Assembly: GCF_900101345.1 (NCBI RefSeq)
Contig: NZ_FMUX01000017.1
Location: 18,240-82,239 of the forward strand
DNA: 64,000 nucleotides
Direction of reading: 5' to 3'
From: Desulfoluna spongiiphila
GTDB lineage: Bacteria; Desulfobacterota; Desulfobacteria; Desulfobacterales; Desulfolunaceae
Positions 1-7,918 of this stretch are shown here, piece after piece. A program made the position numbers and the translations under genes. The notes below the pieces were generated by a model that worked only from the letters and a program-made list of their open reading frames with translations, was not told the origin of the DNA and searched no databases. Each line of letters starts with the position of its first letter. Positions within the stretch are counted from its first letter, which is position 1.

Positions 1-26
1 CCGCTCCAGGCCATTACCCATCTTTT

Positions 27-92
27 GGAGCGCCGCACTCCGTGCGGCATACGCCAAGTCCCCCAAAAAAGCCGCACGAAGTGCGGCGCTCC
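27..92. repeat. Family B inverted repeat, copy 1
   Basis: The arms begin GGAGCGCCGCACTCC and end in its reverse complement with one mismatch near the middle; each arm is about 22 bp around a 22-base centre that ends in an A-run. The centre differs from the copies at 1560, 4244 and 32409, so this may be a subfamily. Confidence 0.85.
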
Positions 93-170
93 ATCACTCA
101 TGCCGCCCCACGCGATGCCCAAACACATAAGGCGTGGCATCCTCCATTCCAAGCCTTTGCCCCACCCTGT

Positions 171-236
171 GGAGCGCCGCACTCCGTGCGGCATGCGCCA
201 CGCCACCCAAAAAGCCTCACAAGAGTGCGGCGCTCC
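171..236. repeat. Family B inverted repeat, copy 2
   Basis: Same arm sequence and length as copy 1, 78 bases downstream in the same orientation. The inner part of the stem carries several mismatches, while the outer 14 bp are perfectly paired. Confidence 0.85.
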
Positions 237-275
237 TCACTCTACCCCATCCCCCATATATTTTTTTATTGCCTT

Positions 276-295
276 TTGTATAAATTTTTATACAA
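276..295. promoter_or_regulatory. Candidate operator: perfect 9+9 palindrome
   Basis: TTGTATAAA, two bases, then TTTATACAA form a perfect inverted repeat about 80 bases upstream of the YheO-like regulator start. A second, weaker inverted repeat (AAAAATC / GATTTTT) lies at 315-337. Palindromes in this position fit autoregulation by the adjacent regulator. That assignment is inference. Confidence 0.45.
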
Positions 296-373
296 TAAAC
301 CCATAAATCATGTCAAAAATCCAATTTATAGATTTTTTTATATTTCAAACCAAAATAAAAACCCAGGAGTCCC

Positions 374-1018
374 ATGCAGAGCCCGGACACCCGACTGACA
401 TCGTACATCCCCGTCGCCGACATGATCGCCGCCACCTTCGGGAAGCACTGCGAGGTGGTCATCCACGACCTCTCCATGCCCCAGAACTCCGTGATCTATG
501 CCGTCAACAACCACGTCACCGGACGACAGGTGGGCCAGTCCTTTGACCACCTTATTAAGCAGGTGCTCCTTTCCAAGCAGTTCAAAGGGGACATGACCGC
601 CAACTACAAAACCGTCACCGAGGACGGACGAGAGGTGAAATCCTCCACGGCCCTGATCCGGGACCCCACAGGTGAGGTCATCGGCGCCCTCTGCATCAAC
701 TACGACCTCTCGGCCATGGGACCCATCAAGGCCTTTCTCGACGACTTCCTGCCCGTGGAAGCAGAGCCCACCGCCCCGGCGTCGGCACCCGTGGAGAACG
801 TGGTGGAGATCGTGGACGACCTCATCGAAAAAATCATCGCCCAGGCAGACACCGCCGCCATGAAAAAGAGAGAAAAAATCCGGCTCATCGCCTTCATGGA
901 GAGCAAAGGCATCTTCCTCATAAAAGGGGCCATGGACAAAGTGGCAGCCCGGCTGGGCATCTCCAAGGTCACCGTCTACAGCTACTTAGATGAAATCAAA
1001 AAAAACAAGGCAAGGTAA
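374..1018 (+). CDS. YheO/DauR-family PAS-HTH transcriptional regulator
   Basis: This 214-residue protein has the two-part layout of the YheO/DauR family. An N-terminal YheO-type PAS domain (about residues 8-115, beginning near DMIAATFGKHCEVVIHDLS) is followed by a C-terminal helix-turn-helix (about 150-210, with AARLGISKVTVYSYL). DauR in Pseudomonas represses D-arginine catabolism and is relieved by 2-ketoarginine; the effector here is unknown. AGGAG at 365-369 supports the ATG at 374. RidA starts four bases after the stop, and two PLP enzymes follow, so the likely job is control of this amino-acid catabolic cluster. Confidence 0.85.
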   Translation: MQSPDTRLTSYIPVADMIAATFGKHCEVVIHDLSMPQNSVIYAVNNHVTGRQVGQSFDHLIKQVLLSKQFKGDMTANYKTVTEDGREVKSSTALIRDPTGEVIGALCINYDLSAMGPIKAFLDDFLPVEAEPTAPASAPVENVVEIVDDLIEKIIAQADTAAMKKREKIRLIAFMESKGIFLIKGAMDKVAARLGISKVTVYSYLDEIKKNKAR

Positions 1019-1022
1019 CACC

Positions 1023-1400
1023 ATGGACACCATCACAACAGACAACGCCCTGAAACCGGCCGGTCACTACAGCCAGGCCATCGTCCACAACGGCATGATC
1101 TACACCTCCGGCCAGCTGGCCTTTGATGCCGAGACCGGCGAGAAGAGAAAAGCAACCATTGAAGAGGAGACCCGCCAGGTCCTCACCAACCTGGAGCTGG
1201 TTCTCAAAGAAGCGGGCAGCAGCAAGGACAAGGTTCTCAAAACCACCCTCTACATCTCGGACATCGCCCTCTGGGACCAGGTGAACCGCGTCTACGCCGA
1301 GTTCTTCGGCGACCACAAGCCCGCGCGCTCCGTGGTGCCCACCCATGGTGAGCTGCACTTCGGGTTCCATGTGGAGCTGGAAGCGGTGGCAGCTGTTTAG
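1023..1400 (+). CDS. RidA family reactive intermediate/imine deaminase
   Basis: The 125-residue length is typical of RidA (YjgF/UK114). RidA hydrolyses the enamine/imine intermediates released by PLP-dependent serine and threonine dehydratases, giving 2-oxo acids and ammonia. The family signature is visible as GHYSQAIVHNGMIYTSGQL near the N-terminus and as the substrate-carboxylate arginine in ARSVVP near residue 102. The ATG at 1023 is preceded by AAGG with good spacing. An upstream in-frame ATG at 990 lies inside the regulator gene and is not preferred. Clustering with two PLP lyases gives it an obvious local role. Confidence 0.92.
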   Translation: MDTITTDNALKPAGHYSQAIVHNGMIYTSGQLAFDAETGEKRKATIEEETRQVLTNLELVLKEAGSSKDKVLKTTLYISDIALWDQVNRVYAEFFGDHKPARSVVPTHGELHFGFHVELEAVAAV

Positions 1401-1423
1401 CAAAAACCGCACATGGGCCTGTT

Positions 1424-1735
1424 GCCTCCGGCGGCACGGCCGGGGGCTAAACGTTTGCCGGATCTCTTAAAGACGGGTTTAACAAACAGGTCGTTCTGGT
1501 TCTTCCTGGCTATCGTTTGGACCGCACCCTTTAAAAAACCGGGAAAAATCGACCGAACCGGAGCGCCGCACTCCGGTGCGTCTTTTTAGTCCGTCATTAC
1601 CGGTGCCGCACAGGAGTGCGGCGCTCCAGGGGACAAGGGTGCTTGGGGGGGGGGGGATGTAAATACGCCCATGGCCCAGACGTTTGTTTGAAAGGCGCAT
1701 CCGCAAGCTGCTTTTTAAGGGCTGAATAGCTACAT
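1424..1735 (-). repeat. Family A element, long form, inverted; carries family B
   Basis: It starts with GCCTCCGGCGGC at 1424-1435, followed by the family A right-end sequence in reverse (GGGGGCTAAAC..., TTTAACAAACAGGTC). It ends with the degenerate left end and a GGGCTGAATAGCTAC motif near 1722-1736. A family B hairpin lies inside, next to a 12-base G run (1645-1656). It fills most of the gap between RidA and the PLP lyase. Confidence 0.75.
1560..1627 (-). repeat. Family B inverted repeat nested in family A
   Basis: The GGAGCGCCGCACTCC arms enclose a centre that is the reverse complement of the centre at 4244 and 32409, in line with the inverted orientation of the surrounding element. Confidence 0.85.
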
Positions 1736-1767
1736 GAAAATAAGATAAACCCCATCGAGGACACAGC

Positions 1768-2895
1768 ATGGCACGATACATCGATCCCCAGACCAACGAG
1801 ACCTTTCCCATAGACAAGCCCATCTGGAGAGCCCCTTCGGGCGGCCCCCTGATGCTCACCGAGCTTCCCGGCATCACAAAAGGGGAGATCGACACATCGG
1901 TTCGCTCCATCTGGCGATACCGGGCGGCCTTTCCCTTGGATGTCAAAGAGCCCATCACCATGGGCGAAGGGTGCACCCCCCTCGTAACCAAAACATTCGG
2001 CGGGGCGACATGCTCATTCAAGCTGGAGTGGTTTGCGCCCACGGGCTCCTTCAAGGATCGCGGCACCTCGGTGATGCTCTCCATGCTCAAGGCCCAGGGC
2101 ATCACCTCGGTGCTGGAGGACAGCTCCGGCAACGGGGGCTGCTCCGTTGCCGGGTACGGGGCCGCGGGCGGACTGTCTACCTGCATCTGCGTGCCCGAGT
2201 CCACCTCCCCCTCCAAGATAGCCCAGGTGCGGGCCTACGGCGCCGAGGTGGTGCTGGTCCCCGGCCCCAGGGAGGCCACCGAGGCAGCGGCCATCGAAAA
2301 ATCCGCCGAGATCTTCTACGCCAGCCACAACTGGCACCCCTTCTTCCTCCAGGGCACCAAAACCCTGGGCTACGAGATCTGGGAAGATTTTAACTTTTCG
2401 CTGCCGGACAACATCGTCATCCCCGGCGGGGCCGGAAGCAACGTCCTGGGGTGCTATATCGCCTTTAAAGAGCTCATGGCCGCAGGGGAAATCGAAAAGA
2501 TGCCGCGCATTTTTCTCTCCCAGCCCGCCCACTGCGCCCCGGTACACGCCAGCTTCCAGGCCGGTGCCGAGGAGTGCGTGGAGACCGACTTTGCCCCCAC
2601 CGTGGCCGAAGGCACGGCCATCAAGCGCCCCATCCGCATGAAGCAAATCCTGGCCGCCCTGCGCGAAAGCGGCGGCGGCACCGTGGCCATCCCCGAAGAG
2701 GAGATCATCAAAACAAGCCTCGCCCTTGCCCGCACCGGCCTCTACACCGAGCCCACCAGCGCCCACGCGGCAGCCGCCTTTACCCGGCTCCTGGAAGTAG
2801 GAGCCATCAAGGCAGACGAACAAACCGTGGTGATCTTGACGGGCACGGGCATCAAGACCACGCCGTTTTACGAGGCGCAGCTGGCTTCGGAATAA
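1768..2895 (+). CDS. Threonine synthase-like PLP-dependent lyase
   Basis: This 375-residue fold-type II PLP enzyme resembles threonine synthase and its relatives. The cofactor lysine is K96 in PTGSFKDRG, and the phosphate-binding loop SSGNGG follows at about 120. A TGTGIKTT-type C-terminal motif is also present. Real threonine synthases usually sit with homoserine genes. Here the neighbours are RidA and a D-serine-dehydratase-like enzyme, so a catabolic dehydratase or ammonia-lyase role is as likely as threonine synthesis. GAGG seven bases upstream supports the ATG. Family call is firm, substrate open. Confidence 0.85.
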   Translation: MARYIDPQTNETFPIDKPIWRAPSGGPLMLTELPGITKGEIDTSVRSIWRYRAAFPLDVKEPITMGEGCTPLVTKTFGGATCSFKLEWFAPTGSFKDRGTSVMLSMLKAQGITSVLEDSSGNGGCSVAGYGAAGGLSTCICVPESTSPSKIAQVRAYGAEVVLVPGPREATEAAAIEKSAEIFYASHNWHPFFLQGTKTLGYEIWEDFNFSLPDNIVIPGGAGSNVLGCYIAFKELMAAGEIEKMPRIFLSQPAHCAPVHASFQAGAEECVETDFAPTVAEGTAIKRPIRMKQILAALRESGGGTVAIPEEEIIKTSLALARTGLYTEPTSAHAAAAFTRLLEVGAIKADEQTVVILTGTGIKTTPFYEAQLASE

Positions 2896-2902
2896 AAAAA
2901 GC

Positions 2903-2998
2903 GCCTCCGGCGGCCAGGGGATGATCCCCTGGACCCCAGGTTTGCAAATGCTCCGGGGCTAAAGCCCCTCCACATTTGCTGACGGGCTACGCCCGTAA
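2903..2998 (+). repeat. Family A left-end fragment plus two further hairpins at the lyase 3' end
   Basis: Eight bases after the stop codon, past a run of A, GCCTCCGGCGGC (2903-2914) abuts an 8-bp hairpin, CCAGGGGA-TGA-TCCCCTGG (2914-2932). Two more hairpins follow: a nested stem with GCAAATG / CATTTGC and GGGGC / GCCCC (2944-2979), then ACGGGC-TAC-GCCCGT followed by AAAA (2982-3000). They may act as a terminator region or as mRNA 3'-end structure. Confidence 0.6.
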
Positions 2999-3037
2999 AA
3001 ACAGTTACAAACATCGGGTCACATGGAGACAAAACCA

Positions 3038-4171
3038 ATGCATCTGACGACACTGGAAACCCCTTGCCTGGTTCTGGACAAGGCCAAGCTGCAGAAGAAC
3101 ATCCGGAATCTCAACGCGCGCATGAAGGCGCTGGGGGTGAACCTGAGGCCCCACGGAAAGACCGCCAAGAACATCGATGTCATGACCATGGCGTTGGAAG
3201 GGCAGGAGGGCGGCATCACGGTCTCCACCCTCAAGGAGGCGGAGTACTATTTCGAAAAGGGCATCACGGACATCGTCTACGCCGTGGGCATTGCCCCGGT
3301 GAAGCTGCCCCGGACCTTACGGCTCATGGACAAAGGGGCGGACATCACCGTGCTCCTGGATTCTGTTGAGCAGGTGCGGTTCGTGGCCGAGGCGGCCGCG
3401 GAGCACGGGGTGACCGTTCCGGCCCTCATCGAGCTGGACTGCGACGGACACCGGTCCGGAATCACACTGGAAGGGGACGACCTCATTGCCATCGGCACCC
3501 TGCTCCATAACGAGCACGGAGTCTCCCTCAAGGGCGTGCTCACCCACGCGGGGGAATCCTACCAGTGCCGCTCCACCGAGGCGATCCGCGCCATGGCCGA
3601 GCAGGAACGCTCCATGGCCGTGGCCTGCGCCGAGGCCCTGCGAGCATCCGGCCTCCCCTGCCCCGTGGTAAGCGTGGGCTCCACCCCCACGTCCAACTTT
3701 GCCCAAGACCTCACCGGGGTCACCGAGATGAGGGCCGGGGTCTACATGTTCTACGATCTGGTCATGGCGGGCCTCGGGGTGTGCGATGAAGGGGACATCG
3801 CCGTCTCGGTCCTGGCCTCGGTCATCGGTCACCAAAAGCGAAAGGGCTGGGTCATCACCGACGCGGGCTGGATGGCCATGTCCCGGGACAGGGGCACGTC
3901 AGCCCAAGCCCTGGACCAGGGATACGGAAGGGTCTGCGGCGCGGACGGAGAACCCCTGGACGACTTGATCGTCTCCGGGGCCAACCAGGAGCACGGCATC
4001 ATCTCCGACAGGAACGGCAAAAAAATCCCCTGGGCATCCTGCGGCATCGGGTCCATGGTCCGCATCCTGCCCAACCACGCCTGCGCCACGTCCGCCATGT
4101 ACGATCGCTACCATGTGGTGGACGCCTCAGGAGAGGTTGTCGACACCTGGCACCGTGTCAACGGGTGGTAA
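3038..4171 (+). CDS. D-serine dehydratase/D-threonine aldolase-like PLP enzyme (DSD1 family)
   Basis: This 377-residue protein combines an alanine-racemase-type N-terminal barrel with a D-serine-dehydratase-like C-terminal domain. The PLP lysine is K41 in LRPHGKTAKN. The C-terminal PNHACATSAMYD stretch supplies the His and Cys that bind zinc in this family. Relatives act on D-serine, D-threonine or 3-hydroxy-D-aspartate, so the substrate is a beta-hydroxy D-amino acid by inference. GGAG at 3025-3028 is ideally spaced for the ATG at 3038; another in-frame ATG at 3023 has a poorer site. It completes the regulator-RidA-lyase cluster. Confidence 0.88.
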   Translation: MHLTTLETPCLVLDKAKLQKNIRNLNARMKALGVNLRPHGKTAKNIDVMTMALEGQEGGITVSTLKEAEYYFEKGITDIVYAVGIAPVKLPRTLRLMDKGADITVLLDSVEQVRFVAEAAAEHGVTVPALIELDCDGHRSGITLEGDDLIAIGTLLHNEHGVSLKGVLTHAGESYQCRSTEAIRAMAEQERSMAVACAEALRASGLPCPVVSVGSTPTSNFAQDLTGVTEMRAGVYMFYDLVMAGLGVCDEGDIAVSVLASVIGHQKRKGWVITDAGWMAMSRDRGTSAQALDQGYGRVCGADGEPLDDLIVSGANQEHGIISDRNGKKIPWASCGIGSMVRILPNHACATSAMYDRYHVVDASGEVVDTWHRVNGW

Positions 4172-4178
4172 AAAAAAT

Positions 4179-4453
4179 GCCTCCGGCGGCAAGGCGAGCC
4201 ACCTTGAAAGCAGGTTGCGAATTGCGATTTCCCCTTGTCCCCTGGAGCGCCGCACTCCTGTGCGGCACGGGTAACGACGATCTAAAAAGCCGCACCGGAG
4301 TGCGGCGCTCCGTTTCGGTCGATTTTTCTCAATTTTTTTGAAGGTCTCGGCCAAACGAGAACCAAGGTCCAAACGTCATCCAAGAAGAGCCATCAAGATC
4401 TGTTTATTAAACGTTTCGAATACTTACCCCCCCCCGGAAGGACCGCCGGAATC
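4179..4453 (+). repeat. Family A element, long form with family B and a degenerate right end
   Basis: It begins eight bases after the DSD1-type stop codon with GCCTCCGGCGGC, then a CAAGGCG / CACCTTG hairpin with one mismatch. It contains family B, and ends in a decayed right terminus, with a run of nine C and ACCGCCGGAATC instead of GCCGCCGGAGGC. Confidence 0.8.
4244..4311 (+). repeat. Family B inverted repeat nested in family A
   Basis: Arms of about 23 bp (GGAGCGCCGCACTCC and its complement) with a single mismatch flank a centre beginning ACGGGTAACGACG. It is nearly identical to the copy at 32409-32476. Confidence 0.9.
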
Positions 4454-4679
4454 ATTTTTATCCTGGCTGCATCGAAAGCATATTGCCCTTGAGGGTCTAT
4501 TCGCCGACATCGGTGATGAAACGAAAGGTCGGGGATCCGCCGTCAAGAACCTGCTCAACTTTTCTCGTCCCCAGACAAAGCCTGGAAACGAGCGAGAAAG
4601 AGCCGGGGACAACATCCGATCTCGAAGCGCCCCCCTTTTCCCTGTTCTTTTGTCGACATTTCGTGTATTTCGTCAGCTC

Positions 4680-4741
4680 TATGGAGAGAGACTCCATATA
4701 AATTGAATCCACACAAAAAGGTGCCTGATGCCTTCAGGCAC
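4680..4741 (+). promoter_or_regulatory. Two hairpins in the leader of the S4-domain gene
   Basis: TATGGAG / CTCCATA pair at 4680-4698 and GTGCCTGA / TCAGGCAC at 4721-4741. The second ends nine bases before the ribosome binding site of the S4 gene. Neither has a T-run, so leader structure is more likely than termination. The rest of 4454-4765 shows no gene I can support. Confidence 0.4.
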
Positions 4742-4765
4742 ATACCCATAAGGAAACAAAGAGCC

Positions 4766-4996
4766 ATGACTGAAATCATCACCATCAAACAAGAGCCCAT
4801 CGAACTGTTTAAAGTCATCAAGATCGCCAACTGGGTCAGCGGAGGGGGCGAGGCCAAGTTCGTTGTTTCTGAAGGACTGGTGGAGTTAAACGGTGAGGTG
4901 GAGACCCGCAAAGCCAAAAAAGTCTACAACGGAGACGTGGTCACCTTCCAGGAGATGTCCGTGAAGGTGGTTCTAGGGGAAAACCCGGAAGAATAA
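4766..4996 (+). CDS. S4-domain RNA-binding protein (YbcJ-like)
   Basis: A 76-residue protein that consists of a single S4 RNA-binding domain. The signature runs from WVSGGGEAKFVVSEG into VELNGEVETRKAKKV, followed by NGDVV. Small stand-alone S4 proteins of the YbcJ/YaaA type are thought to bind structured RNA, possibly rRNA, but no precise job is established. The ATG at 4766 follows an AAGGA (4750-4754). A longer frame from 4703 would add 21 residues encoded by the upstream hairpin and is not preferred. Confidence 0.85.
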   Translation: MTEIITIKQEPIELFKVIKIANWVSGGGEAKFVVSEGLVELNGEVETRKAKKVYNGDVVTFQEMSVKVVLGENPEE

Positions 4997-5050
4997 GCCC
5001 CGGGGAAGTCCGAACAAAAAATAAAGCGACAAACCACACAGCGAAAACCA

Positions 5051-5106
5051 GCCTTCAAGGTGGCTCACCTTGCCGCCGGAGGCTTTTTTTTGAGCTGAAT
5101 AGTTAA
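5051..5106 (-). repeat. Family A solo left end, inverted
   Basis: Reading on the minus strand, a CTATTCAGCTC motif and an A-run precede GCCTCCGGCGGC (5072-5083 on the plus strand), then the CAAGGTG-AGC-CACCTTG hairpin. No right end is present. It lies between the S4 gene and the Gate-domain gene. Confidence 0.8.
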
Positions 5107-5123
5107 GATTTGGCAACACGCGG

Positions 5124-6083
5124 ATGGATGGTATGTTAAGCAGGGATAAGTATACGCAGGCAGCCCGGGAGGGCGTCGGCAAGGGGTGGTCCGGTTTTCT
5201 CTGGATGATGAAGATCCTCATCCCCATCTCCTTTTTCACCCTGGTGCTGGACTACACCGGCATCATCTCAAAGCTGGATTTCATCCTCGCCCCCATCATG
5301 GGGGTTCTCTCGTTGCCCCCGGTGGCGGCCCTGCCCCTGATCATCGGCCTGCTCACCGGCATCTACGGGGCGGTTGCCGCCATGCTCGTGCTGCCCATGG
5401 CCCCGGAACACATGACCCTGGTGGCCATTTTTCTTCTCGTCAGCCACAACCTGATCCAGGAGAGCACCATCCAGGGCCAGGCCGGTCTCAACCCGGTGAA
5501 AGCCACCCTACTGCGCCTCACCACCTCGGTTATCACCGTGGCCCTCTGCGCCATGGTGCTCAACCCGCCGGACGCCGTCCCCGCAGGCGCAGGCCTTGCC
5601 GCAGCCTCCAAAGGTGCCTTTCTCCCCCTTGTCAACGCATGGGCCCTGGCCACAGCGGGACTGGCCGCCAAGATCCTGGCCATTATCATGACCATCATGG
5701 TGGCCCTTCAGGTGATGAAGGCCGGAGGAGCCATCCCCGTCATCCTAAGGCCCCTTGGCCCCTTCATGACCGTCATGGGCGTGGACAGAAAAATGGGGTT
5801 GCTCTGGCTCACCGCCACCCTCTTCGGCCTCTCCTACGGAGCCGCAGTTATCGTGGAAGAGACCAAGGAGAACACCTTCACCGACCACGAGCTGACCCAG
5901 CTCCATGTCTCCATCGGTATCAACCACGCCATGATCGAAGACCCCGCCCTCTTTCTCCCCTTGGGCATCGGCGCGTTCTGGCTCTGGGTTCCCAGGCTCA
6001 TCGCCGCCATCACCGCCGTCCAGCTCCTGAACCTGTGGCACCGTCTCAGGCCATCCCACGACCGCGAAGCCAAGGCTGCGTAG
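5124..6083 (+). CDS. Nucleoside-recognition (Gate) domain membrane protein
   Basis: This 319-residue integral membrane protein has about eight hydrophobic segments. They fall in two halves that each resemble the Gate/nucleoside-recognition domain, known from SpmA/SpmB, FeoB and concentrative nucleoside transporters. GIYGAVAAMLVLP and GLSYGAAVIVEE are the conserved-looking polar interruptions expected at the pore. The cargo cannot be read from sequence. Because it follows a D-amino-acid-type cluster on the same strand, transport of a related solute is possible but unproven. An alternative in-frame ATG lies at 5133. Confidence 0.8.
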   Translation: MDGMLSRDKYTQAAREGVGKGWSGFLWMMKILIPISFFTLVLDYTGIISKLDFILAPIMGVLSLPPVAALPLIIGLLTGIYGAVAAMLVLPMAPEHMTLVAIFLLVSHNLIQESTIQGQAGLNPVKATLLRLTTSVITVALCAMVLNPPDAVPAGAGLAAASKGAFLPLVNAWALATAGLAAKILAIIMTIMVALQVMKAGGAIPVILRPLGPFMTVMGVDRKMGLLWLTATLFGLSYGAAVIVEETKENTFTDHELTQLHVSIGINHAMIEDPALFLPLGIGAFWLWVPRLIAAITAVQLLNLWHRLRPSHDREAKAA

Positions 6084-6095
6084 GCAAGAAAAAAA

Positions 6096-6286
6096 GCCTC
6101 CGGCGGCAAGGGTGGCAAGCCACTTAGGCAAAACACCTTGAAAGCAGGTTGCGGATGCGCTGTGCCCCCTCGGCCCTCGGGTCAAAGCACATCCGCCTTT
6201 AAAACGAAATTCATTCAAGCAGATTTTTTTAAGACCTGTTTATCAAACTTTTCAAAAGTTTGGCCCCCGGCAGGGCCGCCGGAGGC
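6096..6286 (+). repeat. Family A element, short complete form
   Basis: Perfect 12-base termini GCCTCCGGCGGC (6096-6107) and GCCGCCGGAGGC (6275-6286). It contains GCGGATG...CATCCGC and AAACTTTT-C-AAAAGTTT stems. The first hairpin is disrupted by an insertion. It fills the gap between two convergent genes, with A-rich sequence outside the left end. Confidence 0.9.
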
Positions 6287-6292
6287 TATTTT

Positions 6293-7504
6293 TCATTCAG
6301 CCGACTCCAACCCCATCATCTTCCTGGCCTGGGCCAGGCGCTTTGGCAGGTGCTCGTCTTCCAGCTCATCCACCACCTCGGAGAGCACCTCGGGGATGTT
6401 GATATGCTGGGGGCATTTTTCCAGGCACTCCCCGCACTGGACGCACTGGGAGGCGTAGCCCGTGCCGCCGGGCCTTAAGACCCCGCCCAGGCGAAGGGCG
6501 TAGAGAAACTTTCCTTCCTCTTTCTTTCCGAACAGGTGCACCTTGTTGAACACTTCAAAGGCCGCCGGAATCATGACCCCCACCGGACAGGGCATGCAAT
6601 ACCCGCAACCGGTGCATCCAACGCGCATGAGTTCATGGTAGGTGTCGGCCACCCGGTCCACCAGCTCGCACTCTTCGGGGGTCAGGGAACCGGGCAGGGC
6701 AATCTCTGCCATGGCAAGGTTCTCTTCGATGTGGGCTTCGTCGTTCATGCCGGAAAGGACCACCGTCACCTCGGGGCGGTTCCAGACCCACTGCAGGGCC
6801 CAGGCCACGGGGGTACGCTTGACTGGCGCCTCATCCCAGATCTTTTTGATTGCCGGAGGGGACTCGGGCGCTCCCAGGTTCCCGCCCCGTAAGGGCTCCA
6901 TGATGATCACGCCCAGATTCTTTGCCGCCGCGTATTCCAGGCCTTCGGTGCCTGCCTGGTTCTCCTGGTCCAGAAAATTGTACTGGATCTGGCAAAAGGT
7001 CCAGGGGTGGGCGTCCACGATACGTTTGAAATCCTCCACGCTCCCGTGGAAGGAGAACCCCGCGTTCTTGATCCTGCCGTCGGCAAGGGCCGCGTCCAGA
7101 AACCCTTTGACACCCAGGCTCTCCAGCTTGTCCCAGCTTTTGCCGTCCAGGGCATGGAGCAGATAATAGTCGATGCAGTCCACCCCGAGTTTGTCCAACT
7201 GGGTATTGAGGTAGATGTCCATCTCCCCGCGGGTGTTGACCAGCCAGGAGGGAAGTTTAGTGGCGACCTTCACCTTGTCCCGATAGCCGTCTTTCAGGGC
7301 CCGGCCCAGGATGGTCTCGCTCTGGCCGCCGTGGTAAGGCCAGGCCGTATCCAGATAGTTGACGCCGCTGTCCACGGCGGACCGAATCTGCCGGATGGCC
7401 CGGTCCTCATCCACCTGGCCCTCTTCGGTCATGGGCAGGCGCATGGCCCCGAACCCAAGGGCGGACAGCCTGTCGCCCGTTTGCGGAACATGCCTGTACT
7501 GCAT
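6293..7504 (-). CDS. Aldo/keto reductase with C-terminal 4Fe-4S ferredoxin domain
   Basis: This 403-residue protein has an aldo/keto reductase barrel with the catalytic tetrad visible: D52 and Y57 in YLDTAWPYHGG, K83 in VATKLP, and H117 in YYLLHAL. The barrel is followed by a ferredoxin-like tail with CTGCGYCMPCP and CVQCGECLEKCP, giving ligands for iron-sulfur clusters. This class is common in anaerobes, and electrons probably pass through the clusters rather than through free NADPH alone. Substrate unknown. An AAAGGAG ribosome binding site precedes the ATG. A family A element begins six bases past the stop. Confidence 0.92.
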   Translation of the reverse strand: MQYRHVPQTGDRLSALGFGAMRLPMTEEGQVDEDRAIRQIRSAVDSGVNYLDTAWPYHGGQSETILGRALKDGYRDKVKVATKLPSWLVNTRGEMDIYLNTQLDKLGVDCIDYYLLHALDGKSWDKLESLGVKGFLDAALADGRIKNAGFSFHGSVEDFKRIVDAHPWTFCQIQYNFLDQENQAGTEGLEYAAAKNLGVIIMEPLRGGNLGAPESPPAIKKIWDEAPVKRTPVAWALQWVWNRPEVTVVLSGMNDEAHIEENLAMAEIALPGSLTPEECELVDRVADTYHELMRVGCTGCGYCMPCPVGVMIPAAFEVFNKVHLFGKKEEGKFLYALRLGGVLRPGGTGYASQCVQCGECLEKCPQHINIPEVLSEVVDELEDEHLPKRLAQARKMMGLESAE

Positions 7505-7780
7505 GGTTTATCTCCTTTCTCGTCGGTATGGTGTGGGGGGGATGTGATCTGATTTGCGGTTTCGAAAAAAAGTATCCCGTGAAACGTTCCGGCAGTCAAC
7601 GCATACCCGCGGCAACGGCGTCGCCAAACAAAGAAGGTGACCGGAGAGATCAAGGTCTCCATGCCCCCCTCATGGTGCCCAAAATGCACCCTTCGGGCCG
7701 GTGGTTTATGCCCTGTACCACAAGAGTCCTCAGCCCCCCTCCATCCAGGCAATTATCAACAAAACTATCCGTCATGGGCA

Positions 7781-7824
7781 AAAAAAAGCCCCGGCGCTCT
7801 TCAAACAGATCAACGCAACGGGGC
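7781..7824 (-). terminator. Candidate intrinsic terminator downstream of serB
   Basis: On the minus strand GCCCCG pairs with CGGGGC across a 25-base loop and is followed by eight T. The stem is short for the loop size, so efficiency is uncertain. Confidence 0.4.
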
Positions 7825-7867
7825 CTCTATTTATCGGGGGAGAAAGACAAATAACCATGCAATGTAA

Positions 7868-7903
7868 CCTGCTTTCGAGGTGGCTCACCTCGTCGCCGGA
7901 GGC
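7868..7903 (-). repeat. Family A solo left end, inverted
   Basis: CGAGGTG-GCT-CACCTCG hairpin (7876-7892) followed by GTCGCCGGAGGC (7892-7903). The stem uses a G-C pair where most copies have A-T, with both arms changed together. It lies 15 bases from the serB stop. Confidence 0.8.
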
Positions 7904-7918
7904 AGGCTTTTGCCTTTT

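Larger units (their letters stand above)
1..373. other. Intergenic region with two hairpin repeats and the regulator's promoter zone
   Basis: No credible gene lies here; the short reading frames are low-complexity translations of the repeats. The left 240 bases hold two family B inverted repeats. The right part (about 250-360) is AT-rich and contains two palindromes just upstream of the YheO-like regulator, so it is the likely promoter and operator zone. Confidence 0.7.
7505..7918. other. Intergenic region between serB and the reductase
   Basis: No supportable gene. It holds the reductase promoter zone (right of 7505), a candidate terminator for serB and a family A solo end next to the serB stop. 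Confidence 0.6.

Noticed and set aside
27..236. Possible CRISPR array from repeated GGAGCGCCGCACTCC units
   Set aside because: The units are two long inverted repeats, not evenly spaced direct repeats with spacers, and no cas genes are present.
4338..4706. A 122-codon frame upstream of the S4 gene
   Set aside because: It begins inside a family A element, has no ribosome site, and reads as low-complexity sequence.
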